64,000 nucleotides of DNA from JANNSX01 sp041397825 (GTDB taxonomy: Bacteria; Pseudomonadota; Alphaproteobacteria; Rhizobiales; Hyphomicrobiaceae): NCBI GenBank assembly GCA_041397825.1, contig JAWKVX010000003.1:682001-746000 (forward strand), read 5' to 3'. The notes under the pieces are model-generated. The model did no database searches, was not told where the DNA came from, and worked only from the letters and a program-made list of their open reading frames with translations. Shown here in pieces: positions 17,732 to 26,243 of this stretch (within the stretch, counting starts at the first letter, position 1; each line of letters begins with the position of its first letter). The translations under genes were made by a program, and so were the position numbers.

Positions 17732-18361
17732 ATGCATCGTGCGCTGATGTCGGCGGTTCTGGCCACGCTGATGCTGGCCGGCGGGGTGACCGCGGCAAGC
17801 AGTGAACAAGACAAGAACTTCGTGGTCACCATCGACGGCCGGGAGGTCGGAATCGATCTCGGCGAGAGCCTCGAGGTCGAGACCTCCAGTGGTCAGAAGG
17901 TGCAGCTCTCACTCCGGCGGGCCGAGAAGGTGACGTTTCGCGGCGCCCTGATGAGCTTTGTGCATCGGGGCGACATGGCGGTCTCCTCGACGACGCTGGA
18001 CAAGGACATCACACAACACCTGCTCGCCTCCGCGAACGGCACGGTGATCATCGTGCAGGAGTATGAGGGTCTGGATCCGACGACGCTGCTCGAGCTGATG
18101 CTGACATCGGTCACCGAGGAATCGATTGCCGCCGGGGCCAAGATGACCAAGGCCGAGACGACGCGGGACGCTGGAGGCCAGGCGATCAAGGGTCTGAAGG
18201 CCGAGGTGGTCAATGGCAGCGACAAGACCGAGGTCGAGGCCTACACGATCGGCAAGGATGGCAAGGGCGTCGTCATCGTCACGCAGATGGCGGACGACTA
18301 TCACGATATCGATCAGGCGCTCCTGGACGAATTCTGGAAAAGCCTCGCACTGAAGCTCTGA
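17732..18361 (+). CDS. Exported protein of unknown function
   Basis: A 209-residue protein with a clear signal peptide: MHRALMSAVLATLMLAGGV with probable cleavage near VTAAS at about residue 22. The mature part is Thr-, Val- and Asp-rich, without cysteines or further membrane helices, and looks like an alpha/beta periplasmic domain. I recognise no family. It is divergent from the DUF2948 gene (about 150 bases between) and converges on the NCS1 permease gene 15 bases downstream. A GGAGGAT ribosome site at about 17718-17724 precedes the ATG, so the gene is very likely real. Confidence 0.75.
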   Translation: MHRALMSAVLATLMLAGGVTAASSEQDKNFVVTIDGREVGIDLGESLEVETSSGQKVQLSLRRAEKVTFRGALMSFVHRGDMAVSSTTLDKDITQHLLASANGTVIIVQEYEGLDPTTLLELMLTSVTEESIAAGAKMTKAETTRDAGGQAIKGLKAEVVNGSDKTEVEAYTIGKDGKGVVIVTQMADDYHDIDQALLDEFWKSLALKL

Positions 18362-18376
18362 TCGGACGGGCGGGCG

Positions 18377-19756
18377 TCAGTCGGAATAGCCCCCTTTGCC
18401 GGCGGGCCGGACCCAGAAGCGCGTCACGAGCCAGTAGAGTCCGCCCGACACGAGCACGGCGGGCAAGCTCGCCGTCGTCCATTCGTAGGGCCAGCGGCTC
18501 ACGTAGCTCAGTGGATCGAGCAGCAGCAGATACGTCAGGCAGCCGGTCGCCATCGCCAGGATGGCCGCGGGATTGTAGCCGCCCCAGAACCGGTAGCGTG
18601 CCTCGGGGCCACGCTCGAAGAGCGCGGCGAGCGAGAGCCGCTGGCGGCGAAGCAGCAGATAATCGGCGATCTGAATGCCGCAGATCGGCCCGAAGACGAG
18701 GCCGATGAAGGCGAGGAAGGTGGTAAAGCGTGCCGCCACCATGTCGGCGAGCACGGTGCTCAGCACCAGCAAGGGGACGAGGCTCAGGAGAATTAGAGCG
18801 TTGAGGCTCAGCCGCTCGAGGCCGGGGGCCTGCTTCAGTCCGAGGGCGGCCGCATATGTGCCGGCCAGCACGGTGCCGAAATTCGAGATCGCCACGAAGC
18901 CGAGGGCGATCGCGCCATGGACGGGACCACCGAATGTCACGAGCCAGTCCGATGGGTCGGTCTGACCGAGGGCGAGCATCGAGGCGAGGCCGATCAGGCT
19001 GAGGAGGGGCACGGTGAGGCCCAGACCCAGCATCGATGGTAGCACGGCCGCCGAGGCCTTGGGGACCTGGCGCGCCATGGCGCCCAGATAGGACCACCAG
19101 GAGAGATTGGCGGCGATCAGGATCTCGGTTCCGGTGATGTAGTCCCACCAGAGATCACCCGAGGCGCCGGCCGGCCGTGCGGCCTCGATGGCCGCTTGCT
19201 GCTCGCCGACCAGCAGCCAGATCAGCCAGATGCCGACCGCAAGGATCAGGACGACCAGGGTCTGGCACACGCGTTCGATACCGGCGGCACCGAAGCGCAG
19301 GATGGGAAAGCAGATGAGACAGACGAGCGTCGTTGCCAATGGCACGAGGCTTGTGCCGGTCGCCGCCGACAATCCCGCCAGCTCGGCAAGCTGCTCGATG
19401 TTCTTGCCGAAGAAGACGAGCAGCGTGGCGTTCCACCCCAGGATCGAGAGGTATTGCGGGATGACCACGAGGACGATGCCGCGGGTTCCGAACTGGGCCA
19501 CCGCGGCGGCGACGGAATCGATCGCATAGCGCGTCGACACCGGCACGACGGCGAGCGTAACGATGCCCATGCCGATGAGGCCGCCGGCCAGCATCGCCGC
19601 GGTGCCCATGGGGAAGTCGAGGTAGTAGCCGATGGCGCCGCCGATGATGAAGAACCAGGGAGCGGCCGCCGTGACGGTCAGGACGACGAGCAGCCGAAAG
19701 GCCGACCAGGTCCGCTCGGCGGGGAGCAATGGCCAGCTTGCGGCGTCGTCCGCCAT
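18377..19756 (-). CDS. NCS1/cytosine-permease-like transporter
   Basis: A 459-residue membrane protein with about 12 hydrophobic segments and the overall pattern of the nucleobase:cation symporter-1 family (PAPWFFIIGGAIGYYLD near the start, GVVFGPICGIQIADYLLLRR-like segment near residue 355). NCS1 carriers import purines, pyrimidines, hydantoins or thiamine with Na+ or H+. The stop of a tiny upstream membrane gene and this ATG form TGATG, so I chose 19756; an ATG at 19768 would extend it by four residues. It is the last gene of the diaminopropionate lyase operon, suggesting an amino-compound substrate. That is inference. Confidence 0.85.
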   Translation of the reverse strand: MADDAASWPLLPAERTWSAFRLLVVLTVTAAAPWFFIIGGAIGYYLDFPMGTAAMLAGGLIGMGIVTLAVVPVSTRYAIDSVAAAVAQFGTRGIVLVVIPQYLSILGWNATLLVFFGKNIEQLAELAGLSAATGTSLVPLATTLVCLICFPILRFGAAGIERVCQTLVVLILAVGIWLIWLLVGEQQAAIEAARPAGASGDLWWDYITGTEILIAANLSWWSYLGAMARQVPKASAAVLPSMLGLGLTVPLLSLIGLASMLALGQTDPSDWLVTFGGPVHGAIALGFVAISNFGTVLAGTYAAALGLKQAPGLERLSLNALILLSLVPLLVLSTVLADMVAARFTTFLAFIGLVFGPICGIQIADYLLLRRQRLSLAALFERGPEARYRFWGGYNPAAILAMATGCLTYLLLLDPLSYVSRWPYEWTTASLPAVLVSGGLYWLVTRFWVRPAGKGGYSD

Positions 19757-19902
19757 CAGCGGCCCCATCCGACGACCAGGATGAGAGCGGGAATGGCGAT
19801 GGCTGTGAGGGCCAGGGTCAGCCAGTCGGCGCTGCTCATGCCGGGATTGCGGTTGGCCGAGGTCTCGGCGGCCGCTATGCGTGTCTCGAGTTCAGAGGGC
19901 AT
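19756..19902 (-). CDS. Small single-span membrane protein coupled to the NCS1 permease
   Basis: A 48-residue frame from ATG 19902 (a GTG at 19959 would give 67). It has a charged N-terminal portion (SELETRIAAAETSANRN), one hydrophobic helix (WLTLALTAIAIPALILVVGW) and a short Gly-Arg end. Its stop overlaps the permease start in TGATG, the usual arrangement for translational coupling. I see no strong ribosome site for either start. The arrangement resembles other secondary carriers that have a small helical partner. Family and role are unknown; the gene could be an accessory subunit or a translational leader. Confidence 0.6.
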   Translation of the reverse strand: MPSELETRIAAAETSANRNPGMSSADWLTLALTAIAIPALILVVGWGR

Positions 19903-19994
19903 GGATTGGTCATCGGTGTCGAAGGGGCGAAAGCCGGACGTCAGCCTCGAAGACTGCACCGATCACGGCGCATCTGGCAACCGTCATGCCCGGT

Positions 19995-20990
19995 CTAGGC
20001 CAGCTTGACGATCTGCTTGCCGAAATTCCGGCCGGTGAGAAGACCGATGAAGGCCTGGGGCGCCGAGTCGAGGCCGTCGGAGACAGTCTCGCGATACTTG
20101 AGACCGCCGCTGTCGGCGAGCGTGGCAAGCTCTCCTAGAGCTTGCGGCCAATAGGTGAGGTCGTCGGAGACAATGAAGCCCTGGATGGTGGCGCGCCGAA
20201 TGAGCACGACCCGCATGTCCGGGAGCTGTGTCGGCGCACCGTTGTAGGAGGCGATCAATCCGCAAATGGCGACGCGGGCGAAATCGGCGAGGCGGGCGCT
20301 CGCCTCCATGAAGGGCTGGCCGCCGACATTCTCGAACAGTCCGTCGATGCCGGCTGGTGTGGCGGCTCTGAACTCCGCCGAGAAGGTCGGAGACCGGTGG
20401 TCGATGCAGGCGTCGTAGCCGAGCTCGGCGACGGCATAGGCACATTTCTCGGGGCCACCGGCGATGCCGACGGTCCGTGCTCCGGCGCGGCGGGCGAGTT
20501 GCCCGGCGACGCCGCCGACGGCCCCTGTCGCCGCCGAGACGACAACGGTGTCGCCGGCCTTCGGCTTGAGGATGCGATTGACGCCATACCAAGCCGTGAC
20601 CCCTGGCATGCCGACGGCACCGAGATACACGGAGAGTGGAAAGCGCCTCCGCTCGACCTTCCGAAGATCGCCGCCATCCGTGAGAGCATAGAGCTGCCAG
20701 CCGCCATGACCGACAACGAGGTCGCCCGGCTTGAAGCGCTCGTTCGCCGAGGCCACGACTTCGCCGACCGTGCCCCCCTGCATGACGGCATCGAGGGCCT
20801 GGGGCGCCGCATAGGACGCGCCCTCGTTCATCCGGCCGCGCATGTAGGGGTCGACCGAGAGATAGAGATGACGTACCAGCACCTGGCCCGGACCAGGCTC
20901 GGCGAGGGCGCTCTCGACCAACCGGAAGTTCGCCGGCGATGGCATCCCTTCGGGACGCGAGGCGAGAACGAGGCCTTTGTTGGTCGGCAT
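19995..20990 (-). CDS. NADPH-dependent MDR-family oxidoreductase (CurA/leukotriene B4 dehydrogenase type)
   Basis: A 331-residue zinc-independent medium-chain reductase. Signatures are LYLSVDPYMRGRM near residue 45, the dinucleotide loop AATGAVGGVAGQLARRAG near 155, FENVGG around 220, and the conserved GLIASYN. This group reduces alpha,beta-unsaturated ketones or aldehydes with NADPH. It starts nine bases after the diaminopropionate ammonia-lyase gene, so they are cotranscribed. The lyase makes pyruvate and ammonia, so the role of an enone reductase is unclear. It may detoxify reactive intermediates or be incidental. Confidence 0.9.
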   Translation of the reverse strand: MPTNKGLVLASRPEGMPSPANFRLVESALAEPGPGQVLVRHLYLSVDPYMRGRMNEGASYAAPQALDAVMQGGTVGEVVASANERFKPGDLVVGHGGWQLYALTDGGDLRKVERRRFPLSVYLGAVGMPGVTAWYGVNRILKPKAGDTVVVSAATGAVGGVAGQLARRAGARTVGIAGGPEKCAYAVAELGYDACIDHRSPTFSAEFRAATPAGIDGLFENVGGQPFMEASARLADFARVAICGLIASYNGAPTQLPDMRVVLIRRATIQGFIVSDDLTYWPQALGELATLADSGGLKYRETVSDGLDSAPQAFIGLLTGRNFGKQIVKLA

Positions 20991-20999
20991 TGACGCTCC

Positions 21000-22217
21000 T
21001 CAGCTCTGGGCAACCTCTTCGGCAGGCCTGCCGACGACACGTGCGTAGGTGGCGGGGTCCGTCGCGCCTTCGCTGACGATGGCGGCGACGCGCGAGGTCG
21101 CATCGAGGCCGATGGCCCGCCTTTGGGTTTCGCTCGAAGCCGCGGACAAGAGACCGGCGATGGCCGCGCATCCCGATTCCCCGGCGACGATCGGCGGATC
21201 GCCGTCGATGCCACGGGCGAGAAGCCGCATGGCGGCCGGAGCGGCCTCCTCCGGAAGTGTCAGCACATGGTCGACCGCGTGGGAGAGGAACGGCCAGGCG
21301 AGCGGCGAGATCTCGCCGGCGGCCAGGCAGGCCATGAAGGTGTCGACGTCACCAGGCACGGACGTCGGTGTGCCGGCGGCGATCGAGCGGTAGATGCAAT
21401 CCGCCTTCGTCGGCTCGACGACGACGACGGTCGGTCGCTCGGCGCCGAAACTGTACCACAGATGGCCGGCGACAGCGGCAGCGAGCCCGCCGACCCCGCC
21501 CTGCACGAAGACGTGCGTCGGCCGGACCTGACGGAGCTGGCTCAGCATCTCGTCGACCATCACGGTATAACCCTGCATAACCAGTGTCGGGATGCGGGGG
21601 CTGCCGCCACCGGCATTCGTGTCGGCGACGAGCACCCAGCCGCGGCTGGCGCAATCGTCGGCACATTGGCGGACGCTGTCGTCGTAGCCGCCGGCCACTC
21701 GGACGATCTCTGCTCCGTAGGCGGCGATGGCCTGCTCGCGCTCGGCGCTTACATGGCTGTGCAAATAGATCTTCGAGCGACAGCCGAACAGGCCTGCGCC
21801 CCACGCGACCGAGCGGCCGTGATTGCCGTCAGTGGCGGCGGCGACGGTGACCGATCCGACAAGGTCCCGGTTGGCGCCGGCAATCAGTTGGGCGGCGCTG
21901 GGCTTCGGCCGGCCGGCCGCGACGACGTGGTCCTGGAGGGCTCTCAATACCGCATAGGCGCCGCCAAGTGCCTTGAAACTCATGAGGCCGAAGCGCTGTC
22001 CCTCATCCTTGGCGACGATCTGGGCGAGCCCGAGTGTGCCGGCCAGGCCCGGCAGGTCGACGAGGGGCGTTGGCCGGTAGCCGGTCCAGGTCGTGATCTC
22101 GTCCCGGGCCTCGCGAAAGGTCTCGGGCGCAAGGTAGGCCTCGAGGCGGCCGTCGTAGGGTGCCCGTCGCGCGGCTGCATTCACGAGATGGCGGGCTGCG
22201 AAGTGCTCGATTGACAT
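21000..22217 (-). CDS. dpaL: Diaminopropionate ammonia-lyase
   Basis: PLP-dependent (fold type II) enzyme that degrades 2,3-diaminopropionate to pyruvate and two ammonia. The 405-residue product has the PLP lysine in QRFGLMSFKALGGAYA near residue 80, the hallmark of this family. It also has ATDGNHGRSVAWGA, the phosphate-binding region GGVGGLAAAVAGHLW and the C-terminal AGESGCAAIAGL. I chose ATG 22217 because AAGGAG lies nine bases upstream; ATG 22238 would lie upstream of that site. It heads a four-gene - strand operon with an MDR reductase, a microprotein and an NCS1 permease, suggesting catabolism of an imported diamino acid. Confidence 0.93.
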   Translation of the reverse strand: MSIEHFAARHLVNAAARRAPYDGRLEAYLAPETFREARDEITTWTGYRPTPLVDLPGLAGTLGLAQIVAKDEGQRFGLMSFKALGGAYAVLRALQDHVVAAGRPKPSAAQLIAGANRDLVGSVTVAAATDGNHGRSVAWGAGLFGCRSKIYLHSHVSAEREQAIAAYGAEIVRVAGGYDDSVRQCADDCASRGWVLVADTNAGGGSPRIPTLVMQGYTVMVDEMLSQLRQVRPTHVFVQGGVGGLAAAVAGHLWYSFGAERPTVVVVEPTKADCIYRSIAAGTPTSVPGDVDTFMACLAAGEISPLAWPFLSHAVDHVLTLPEEAAPAAMRLLARGIDGDPPIVAGESGCAAIAGLLSAASSETQRRAIGLDATSRVAAIVSEGATDPATYARVVGRPAEEVAQS

Positions 22218-22272
22218 CGCAGTGGTCTCCTTGGCCATGACATGAGAGGCCCGGACTTGAAGCCGGGGGAAA

Positions 22273-22348
22273 TGGTGCCCAGGGGCGGAATCGAACCACC
22301 GACACCGTGATTTTCAGTCACGTGCTCTACCAACTGAGCTACCTGGGC
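22273..22348 (-). tRNA. tRNA-Phe (GAA)
   Basis: A 76-base cloverleaf read on the - strand. The acceptor GCCCAGG pairs with CCTGGGC, and the CCA end is encoded. The D arm is AGCTCAGTTGGTAGAGC, the anticodon stem CGTGA/TCACG encloses the loop CTGAAAA with anticodon GAA, and the T arm contains GGTTCGATTCC. All stems are intact. It lies between the diaminopropionate lyase gene and the peroxiredoxin gene. Confidence 0.98.
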
Positions 22349-22515
22349 GCCGTCTCGCCGGGCGGGCCCGGCATCGGCCGAATTGAGGCCTCGGCTTATA
22401 GGGGATCGGCACCGGCCTGTCGAGTGGCCTGGCGCCGCCCAGGGAGGCGGGCTTGGAAGCAGCGGCCGAAGGGTCTAAAAGGCCAGGATCATCATCAGGA
22501 ACCGGATCAGCAACC

Positions 22516-23001
22516 ATGCCCATCGCCGTTGGTCAGAAAGTGCCCCATGCCACGTTCAAGGTCATGAAGGACGGCAAGGTCGTCGACCTGACCACTCAGG
22601 ATGTCTTCGCCGGCAAGACGGTGGCGCTGTTCGCGGTTCCAGGCGCCTACACGCCGACGTGCCACGCCAAGCATGTCCCGAGCTTCGTCAACGACGCAGA
22701 GAAGCTCAAGGGCAAGGGAGTCGATTTGATCGCCTGCACGGCCGTCAACGACGCCTTCGTGCTCGCGCAATGGGCTAAGGATACCGGGGCGGCCGGCAAG
22801 ATCGAGTTCCTGGCGGACGGTAGTGCGGAGTTCGCACGCGCGATCGGCATGGATATAGACCTCGGCGGTGCCGGTCTCGGCGTGCGCTCGAAGCGTTATG
22901 CCATGGTGGTAAAGGACGGGACCGTCGCCGTGATGAACACCGAGGCAAACCCCGGCGTCTGTGAGTTGACGTCCGCCGCCGAGCTCCTGAAGTCGCTCTG
23001 A
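22516..23001 (+). CDS. Peroxiredoxin (Prx5/type II, glutaredoxin-like substrate redoxin)
   Basis: A 161-residue thiol peroxidase of the Prx5 group that reduces hydrogen peroxide and organic peroxides. The peroxidatic Cys is Cys49 in the motif PGAYTPTCHAKHVPSF. Further Cys residues occur in IACTAVND and near the C-terminus in GVCELT; the last is a possible resolving Cys. The arginine typical of the active site is in GVRSKRYAMVV. ATG 22516 gives the normal N-terminus. The adjacent cyclase gene starts 17 bases downstream, so the two are probably cotranscribed. Confidence 0.94.
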   Translation: MPIAVGQKVPHATFKVMKDGKVVDLTTQDVFAGKTVALFAVPGAYTPTCHAKHVPSFVNDAEKLKGKGVDLIACTAVNDAFVLAQWAKDTGAAGKIEFLADGSAEFARAIGMDIDLGGAGLGVRSKRYAMVVKDGTVAVMNTEANPGVCELTSAAELLKSL

Positions 23002-23018
23002 GGGCCAGGCATCGGCCG

Positions 23019-24200
23019 ATGCCGCACAGAAAATTCGTCGCCTCGCCCGACATCATCCTCGCTGCCTCGCGGGTCCGCGACTGGATGGTCGAGGAGGGCG
23101 TCAAGCTGGTCGATCTCGGCGCCTTCCTCGACCAGCTCTGCGAGCGCATCCGGACAGCCGGTGTTCCGATCGAGCGCGCCACGCTCGGCTTCGAGGTGCT
23201 GCATGCCGAGCGCGTGCGCATGTCGCGTCAGTGGCGGCTCGGCGCCCCGCAGACCGAGCAGACGCTGCCGGTCGGCGAGGAGGCGCGTTACGACCGCAGC
23301 CCGTTCGCGCTCGCCCATCGCCTGATGGACTGGGTGCAGCTCGACCTTGCCCGGACGGACGACGATGCGTTTCCCGTCGTCAGGGACCTCAAGGCCAGCG
23401 GGTTCACGCACTATGTTGCGATCCCCGTGCCGTTCACCGACGGCAGCGAGAACTCGATGTCGTTCGCAACGCGCCGGCCGGAAGGCTTCAGCGAGGATCA
23501 TCTGGCCTTTCTCGCCCGTATCGTGCCGGTGCTCGCGGTCGGCCTCGAGATCCGCACCGCGCATATGACCACCGAGGATCTGCTCGGCACCTATGTCGGT
23601 GCCGAGCCGAAGCGGCTGATCCTCTCCGGCAACGTGCACCGCGGTGACCTGAGCCGCATCTCGGCCGCCATCCTGTTCTCCGACATTCGCGGCTTCACGG
23701 CGCTGGCGACGCGCCTCGCCGACGAGGAGAGCGTCGATCTCCTCAACGCCTATTTCGACTGCTTCGTGCCGGCGATCGAGCGGCGGGGAGGGGAGGTTTT
23801 GAAGTACCTGGGTGACGGCATTCTCGCCATCTTTCGCGACAGCGGCGGCCGGCAGTCGGAGGCTGCTGCCGCGGCGCTCGATGCGGCCAAGGCTGGCATC
23901 GACGCCGCGACCCTACTGAGCACCAAGCGGCGGCTGGCGCGGACGGTGAAGGTCGGCGTGGCGCTGCACCTCGGCTCCGTCGTCTACGGCAATATCGGCT
24001 CCGGCTCGCGTCTCGACTTCACGATCGTTGGCCACGACGTCAATCTCGCAAGCCGCATCCAGAAGGCGAACAAGCGTCTCGACGAGGCTCTCTTGATGTC
24101 GGAGGCCTTCGCCGGCGTCATCGAGCCAGCGCCGGTCGAGATCGGCAGCTTCAAGCTTTCGGGGATTGCCGAGGCACAACGCCTCTACATTCCGCGCTGA
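23019..24200 (+). CDS. Class III adenylate/guanylate cyclase
   Basis: A 393-residue soluble protein. The N-terminal half (about residues 1-190) looks like a GAF-type sensor domain. The C-terminal half is a class III nucleotidyl cyclase catalytic domain. Metal-binding Asp222 is in FSDIRGFT, the second metal Asp is in KYLGDGILAIF, whose Lys is the base-recognising residue of adenylyl cyclases, and the DFTIVGHDVNLASRI region supplies the Asp and the transition-state Asn/Arg. Production of cAMP is therefore the likelier activity. It follows a peroxiredoxin gene closely and ends seven bases from the convergent SHMT-like gene. Confidence 0.93.
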   Translation: MPHRKFVASPDIILAASRVRDWMVEEGVKLVDLGAFLDQLCERIRTAGVPIERATLGFEVLHAERVRMSRQWRLGAPQTEQTLPVGEEARYDRSPFALAHRLMDWVQLDLARTDDDAFPVVRDLKASGFTHYVAIPVPFTDGSENSMSFATRRPEGFSEDHLAFLARIVPVLAVGLEIRTAHMTTEDLLGTYVGAEPKRLILSGNVHRGDLSRISAAILFSDIRGFTALATRLADEESVDLLNAYFDCFVPAIERRGGEVLKYLGDGILAIFRDSGGRQSEAAAAALDAAKAGIDAATLLSTKRRLARTVKVGVALHLGSVVYGNIGSGSRLDFTIVGHDVNLASRIQKANKRLDEALLMSEAFAGVIEPAPVEIGSFKLSGIAEAQRLYIPR

Positions 24201-24207
24201 GGCAGGC

Positions 24208-25572
24208 TCAGGCCGGCGGCAGCCCGGTCTCGAAGCAGTAATAGAGAGTCGGGAAGGAGCGGCGGAGGGCGACGGATTCCTTCGCCACCGTCTCCGGCGC
24301 CTCGCCCTTGACGACCACGCGCGCAATGAGATCAGCGATCGCCCGCATCTCGGTTTCTTTCATTCCGTAGCGCGTGACCTCGATCGTTCCGATCCTGAGA
24401 CCGCCCGGGTAGTCCCAGTCCTCCGGCTTGTCCGTCGGTACCAGGTTCTTGTTGACGATGATGGCGGCGCGCTCGAGCTTCTGCGCGTTGGCGAGCCCGC
24501 GTCCGTACTGGCGGACGTCGGCAATGGCCTGCTGCGTCTCGGTGAAGCCCTTGTGGGCGCCGAGCATCGGAATGCCTCGCTCTTGCAGGGCCTGGGCAAG
24601 CGCCTTCGCGTTCCGAACGATCTGGGCCATGAAAGGCTCGCCATAGGCGACCGCCTCCGCCGTCGCCAGCGCCAGTGCGGCGACGCGGTTGACCTGATGC
24701 GTCGCCGCCCAGACCGGAAACACGGCCGTGGTCACGGGGAGCGTCAGGTCGGGATCGTCCCAGACGATGATGCCGGACTGCGGGCCGGAGAAGGTCTTGC
24801 CGGCCGAGCCGGTCATGATGTCGGCGCCTTCGCGCAGCGGATCCTGGAACTGGCGGCCACCGATCAGGCCGAGCTGGTGCGCGGCATCGAAGAAAAACCG
24901 CCCGCCCCAGCCCGAAATGATCTCCTTCATGGCACCGACGGGCTGCGGGAACAGCGTCATCGACAGGCCGAGCGCGACGAGCGGCGGCCTGGTGGCCTCG
25001 GCGACGGTGCGGAACCGGTCCACGTCGACGACGAGCTCGTGCGGATCCATCGGGATGTCGACAACCTTGCGGCCCATGGCGCCGGCCGGCCCGTCGTTGC
25101 GGTTGGAGGAGTGACCACCAGTCGGCTGCGGCGCCGTCATGACGATGTCGCCGGGCTTTGAGAGCGCCGTGTAGACGACGGCATTGCCTATCATCGATGC
25201 GCACATCCGGTGATCGGCGTAGTTGCAGCGCCAGTACTGTTTCATGAGCTCGACGCAGAGCGCCTCGACCTCATCGATATGCCTGGTGCCGGCGAACCAG
25301 CGGTTGACCGGGCCGATATGTCCCTCGGCCGCGCGCGTGCCGATCTCCGAGGCGAGGAGGGCCCTCACACCGGGGCTCGTCGGCGCCTCGGGCGCGAGCA
25401 GGTTGATGCACGTCTCGCCCCGCCAATCTGCATTGCGCTGGACGGCAGCCTTCACGAGCTCGCCCATGGCGCGGGCATCGGCCGCCGCATCGAGCAGTCT
25501 TCGCGCGGCGGCGAGTGCGTCGGCGTCGTGTGCCTCGACGCGATTGGGGAGGCTGGTGGAGCGGTCTGTCAT
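24208..25572 (-). CDS. SHMT-fold PLP-dependent enzyme (divergent glycine/serine hydroxymethyltransferase family)
   Basis: A 454-residue fold-type-I PLP protein. The pattern is that of serine hydroxymethyltransferase: GGHSSN for the phosphate region, FFFDAAHQLGLIGG for the cofactor Asp and its His, and GSAGKTFSGPQSG with Lys259 as PLP lysine. SHMT itself has THKTLRGPRGG, so this is a clear but diverged relative. It could be an alpha-methylserine hydroxymethyltransferase, a threonine-type transaldolase or another retro-aldol enzyme. Tetrahydrofolate binding cannot be judged by eye. ATG 25572 gives a plausible N-terminus. It lies 22 bases downstream of a GNAT gene on the same strand. Confidence 0.82.
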   Translation of the reverse strand: MTDRSTSLPNRVEAHDADALAAARRLLDAAADARAMGELVKAAVQRNADWRGETCINLLAPEAPTSPGVRALLASEIGTRAAEGHIGPVNRWFAGTRHIDEVEALCVELMKQYWRCNYADHRMCASMIGNAVVYTALSKPGDIVMTAPQPTGGHSSNRNDGPAGAMGRKVVDIPMDPHELVVDVDRFRTVAEATRPPLVALGLSMTLFPQPVGAMKEIISGWGGRFFFDAAHQLGLIGGRQFQDPLREGADIMTGSAGKTFSGPQSGIIVWDDPDLTLPVTTAVFPVWAATHQVNRVAALALATAEAVAYGEPFMAQIVRNAKALAQALQERGIPMLGAHKGFTETQQAIADVRQYGRGLANAQKLERAAIIVNKNLVPTDKPEDWDYPGGLRIGTIEVTRYGMKETEMRAIADLIARVVVKGEAPETVAKESVALRRSFPTLYYCFETGLPPA

Positions 25573-25594
25573 GGAAAGGGTCTCGCCGTTTCTG

Positions 25595-26125
25595 TCAGGG
25601 TCCGGTAGCTGCCACGAGGTCGCGCATCGGCGCCTCGTCGAGGCTGTAGGACTGCTCGTTGTCCTTGAGATGAAATCCGTGGCGGCGGTAGAACCGCTCG
25701 GCGCCGTGGTTGCCGCTCTCGACCTCGAGCCGGATGAAGCGTGCCCCGTCCTGCCAGCCTTGGCGGGCCGCCGCCCGGAGGAGCCGCTCGCCGAGCCTGC
25801 CGCGCCGCGCATGCGGGCGGAGGTAGAGGTCGATGACGTGCAGGCCGCGCGCGCCCCGCCAAGTCGAGAACAGCAACAGCGACAGGCAGTAACCAACGAG
25901 GCCCTGTCCGTCCTCCGCGACCAGGAGCCGGAGCAGCGGCGACGGACCGAAGAGGTCGCGCCGGAGGGCATCGCCCGAGACCTTGGGGCTGACCCCCGGC
26001 GATGTCGCCGCGGCGAGCTCGCGCGCCATGACGGCAACCTCGTCGCAATCGCCCGGCAAAGCGGCGCGGGTGAGGATCATGTCTGGGCTCGACGGTACGT
26101 TCGGGGCGGGGCGCTCGGTTGTCAT
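25595..26125 (-). CDS. GNAT family N-acetyltransferase
   Basis: A 176-residue single-domain acetyltransferase with the fold order ILTRAALPGDCDEV, FGPSPLLRLLVAEDGQGLVGYCL, the core IDLYLRPHARRGRLGERLLRAAA (acetyl-CoA pyrophosphate loop) and AERFYRRHGFHLKD. The family-like part starts at ATG 26080, so the 15 residues from ATG 26125 may not be translated. It precedes the SHMT-like enzyme gene by 22 bases on the same strand, hinting that the two act on a related amino compound. The substrate is unknown. Confidence 0.88.
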   Translation of the reverse strand: MTTERPAPNVPSSPDMILTRAALPGDCDEVAVMARELAAATSPGVSPKVSGDALRRDLFGPSPLLRLLVAEDGQGLVGYCLSLLLFSTWRGARGLHVIDLYLRPHARRGRLGERLLRAAARQGWQDGARFIRLEVESGNHGAERFYRRHGFHLKDNEQSYSLDEAPMRDLVAATGP

Positions 26126-26243
26126 CTGGCTATGGAGATCGCCGCCCTAGCCTTGCGGGGCGGCGATCCGGGTTGTGCGGCATCGGCCCCGGCTTGGCAA
26201 GGGTGGGGCACGCCGCCGCCAGTCGGCGGGCTATGGGCCCGCG

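Noticed and set aside
18377..22217. Metabolic island acquired by transfer (diaminopropionate operon)
   Set aside because: Base composition looks like the surroundings, no integrase or repeats are present, and the nearby tRNA-Phe shows no duplicated 3' end.
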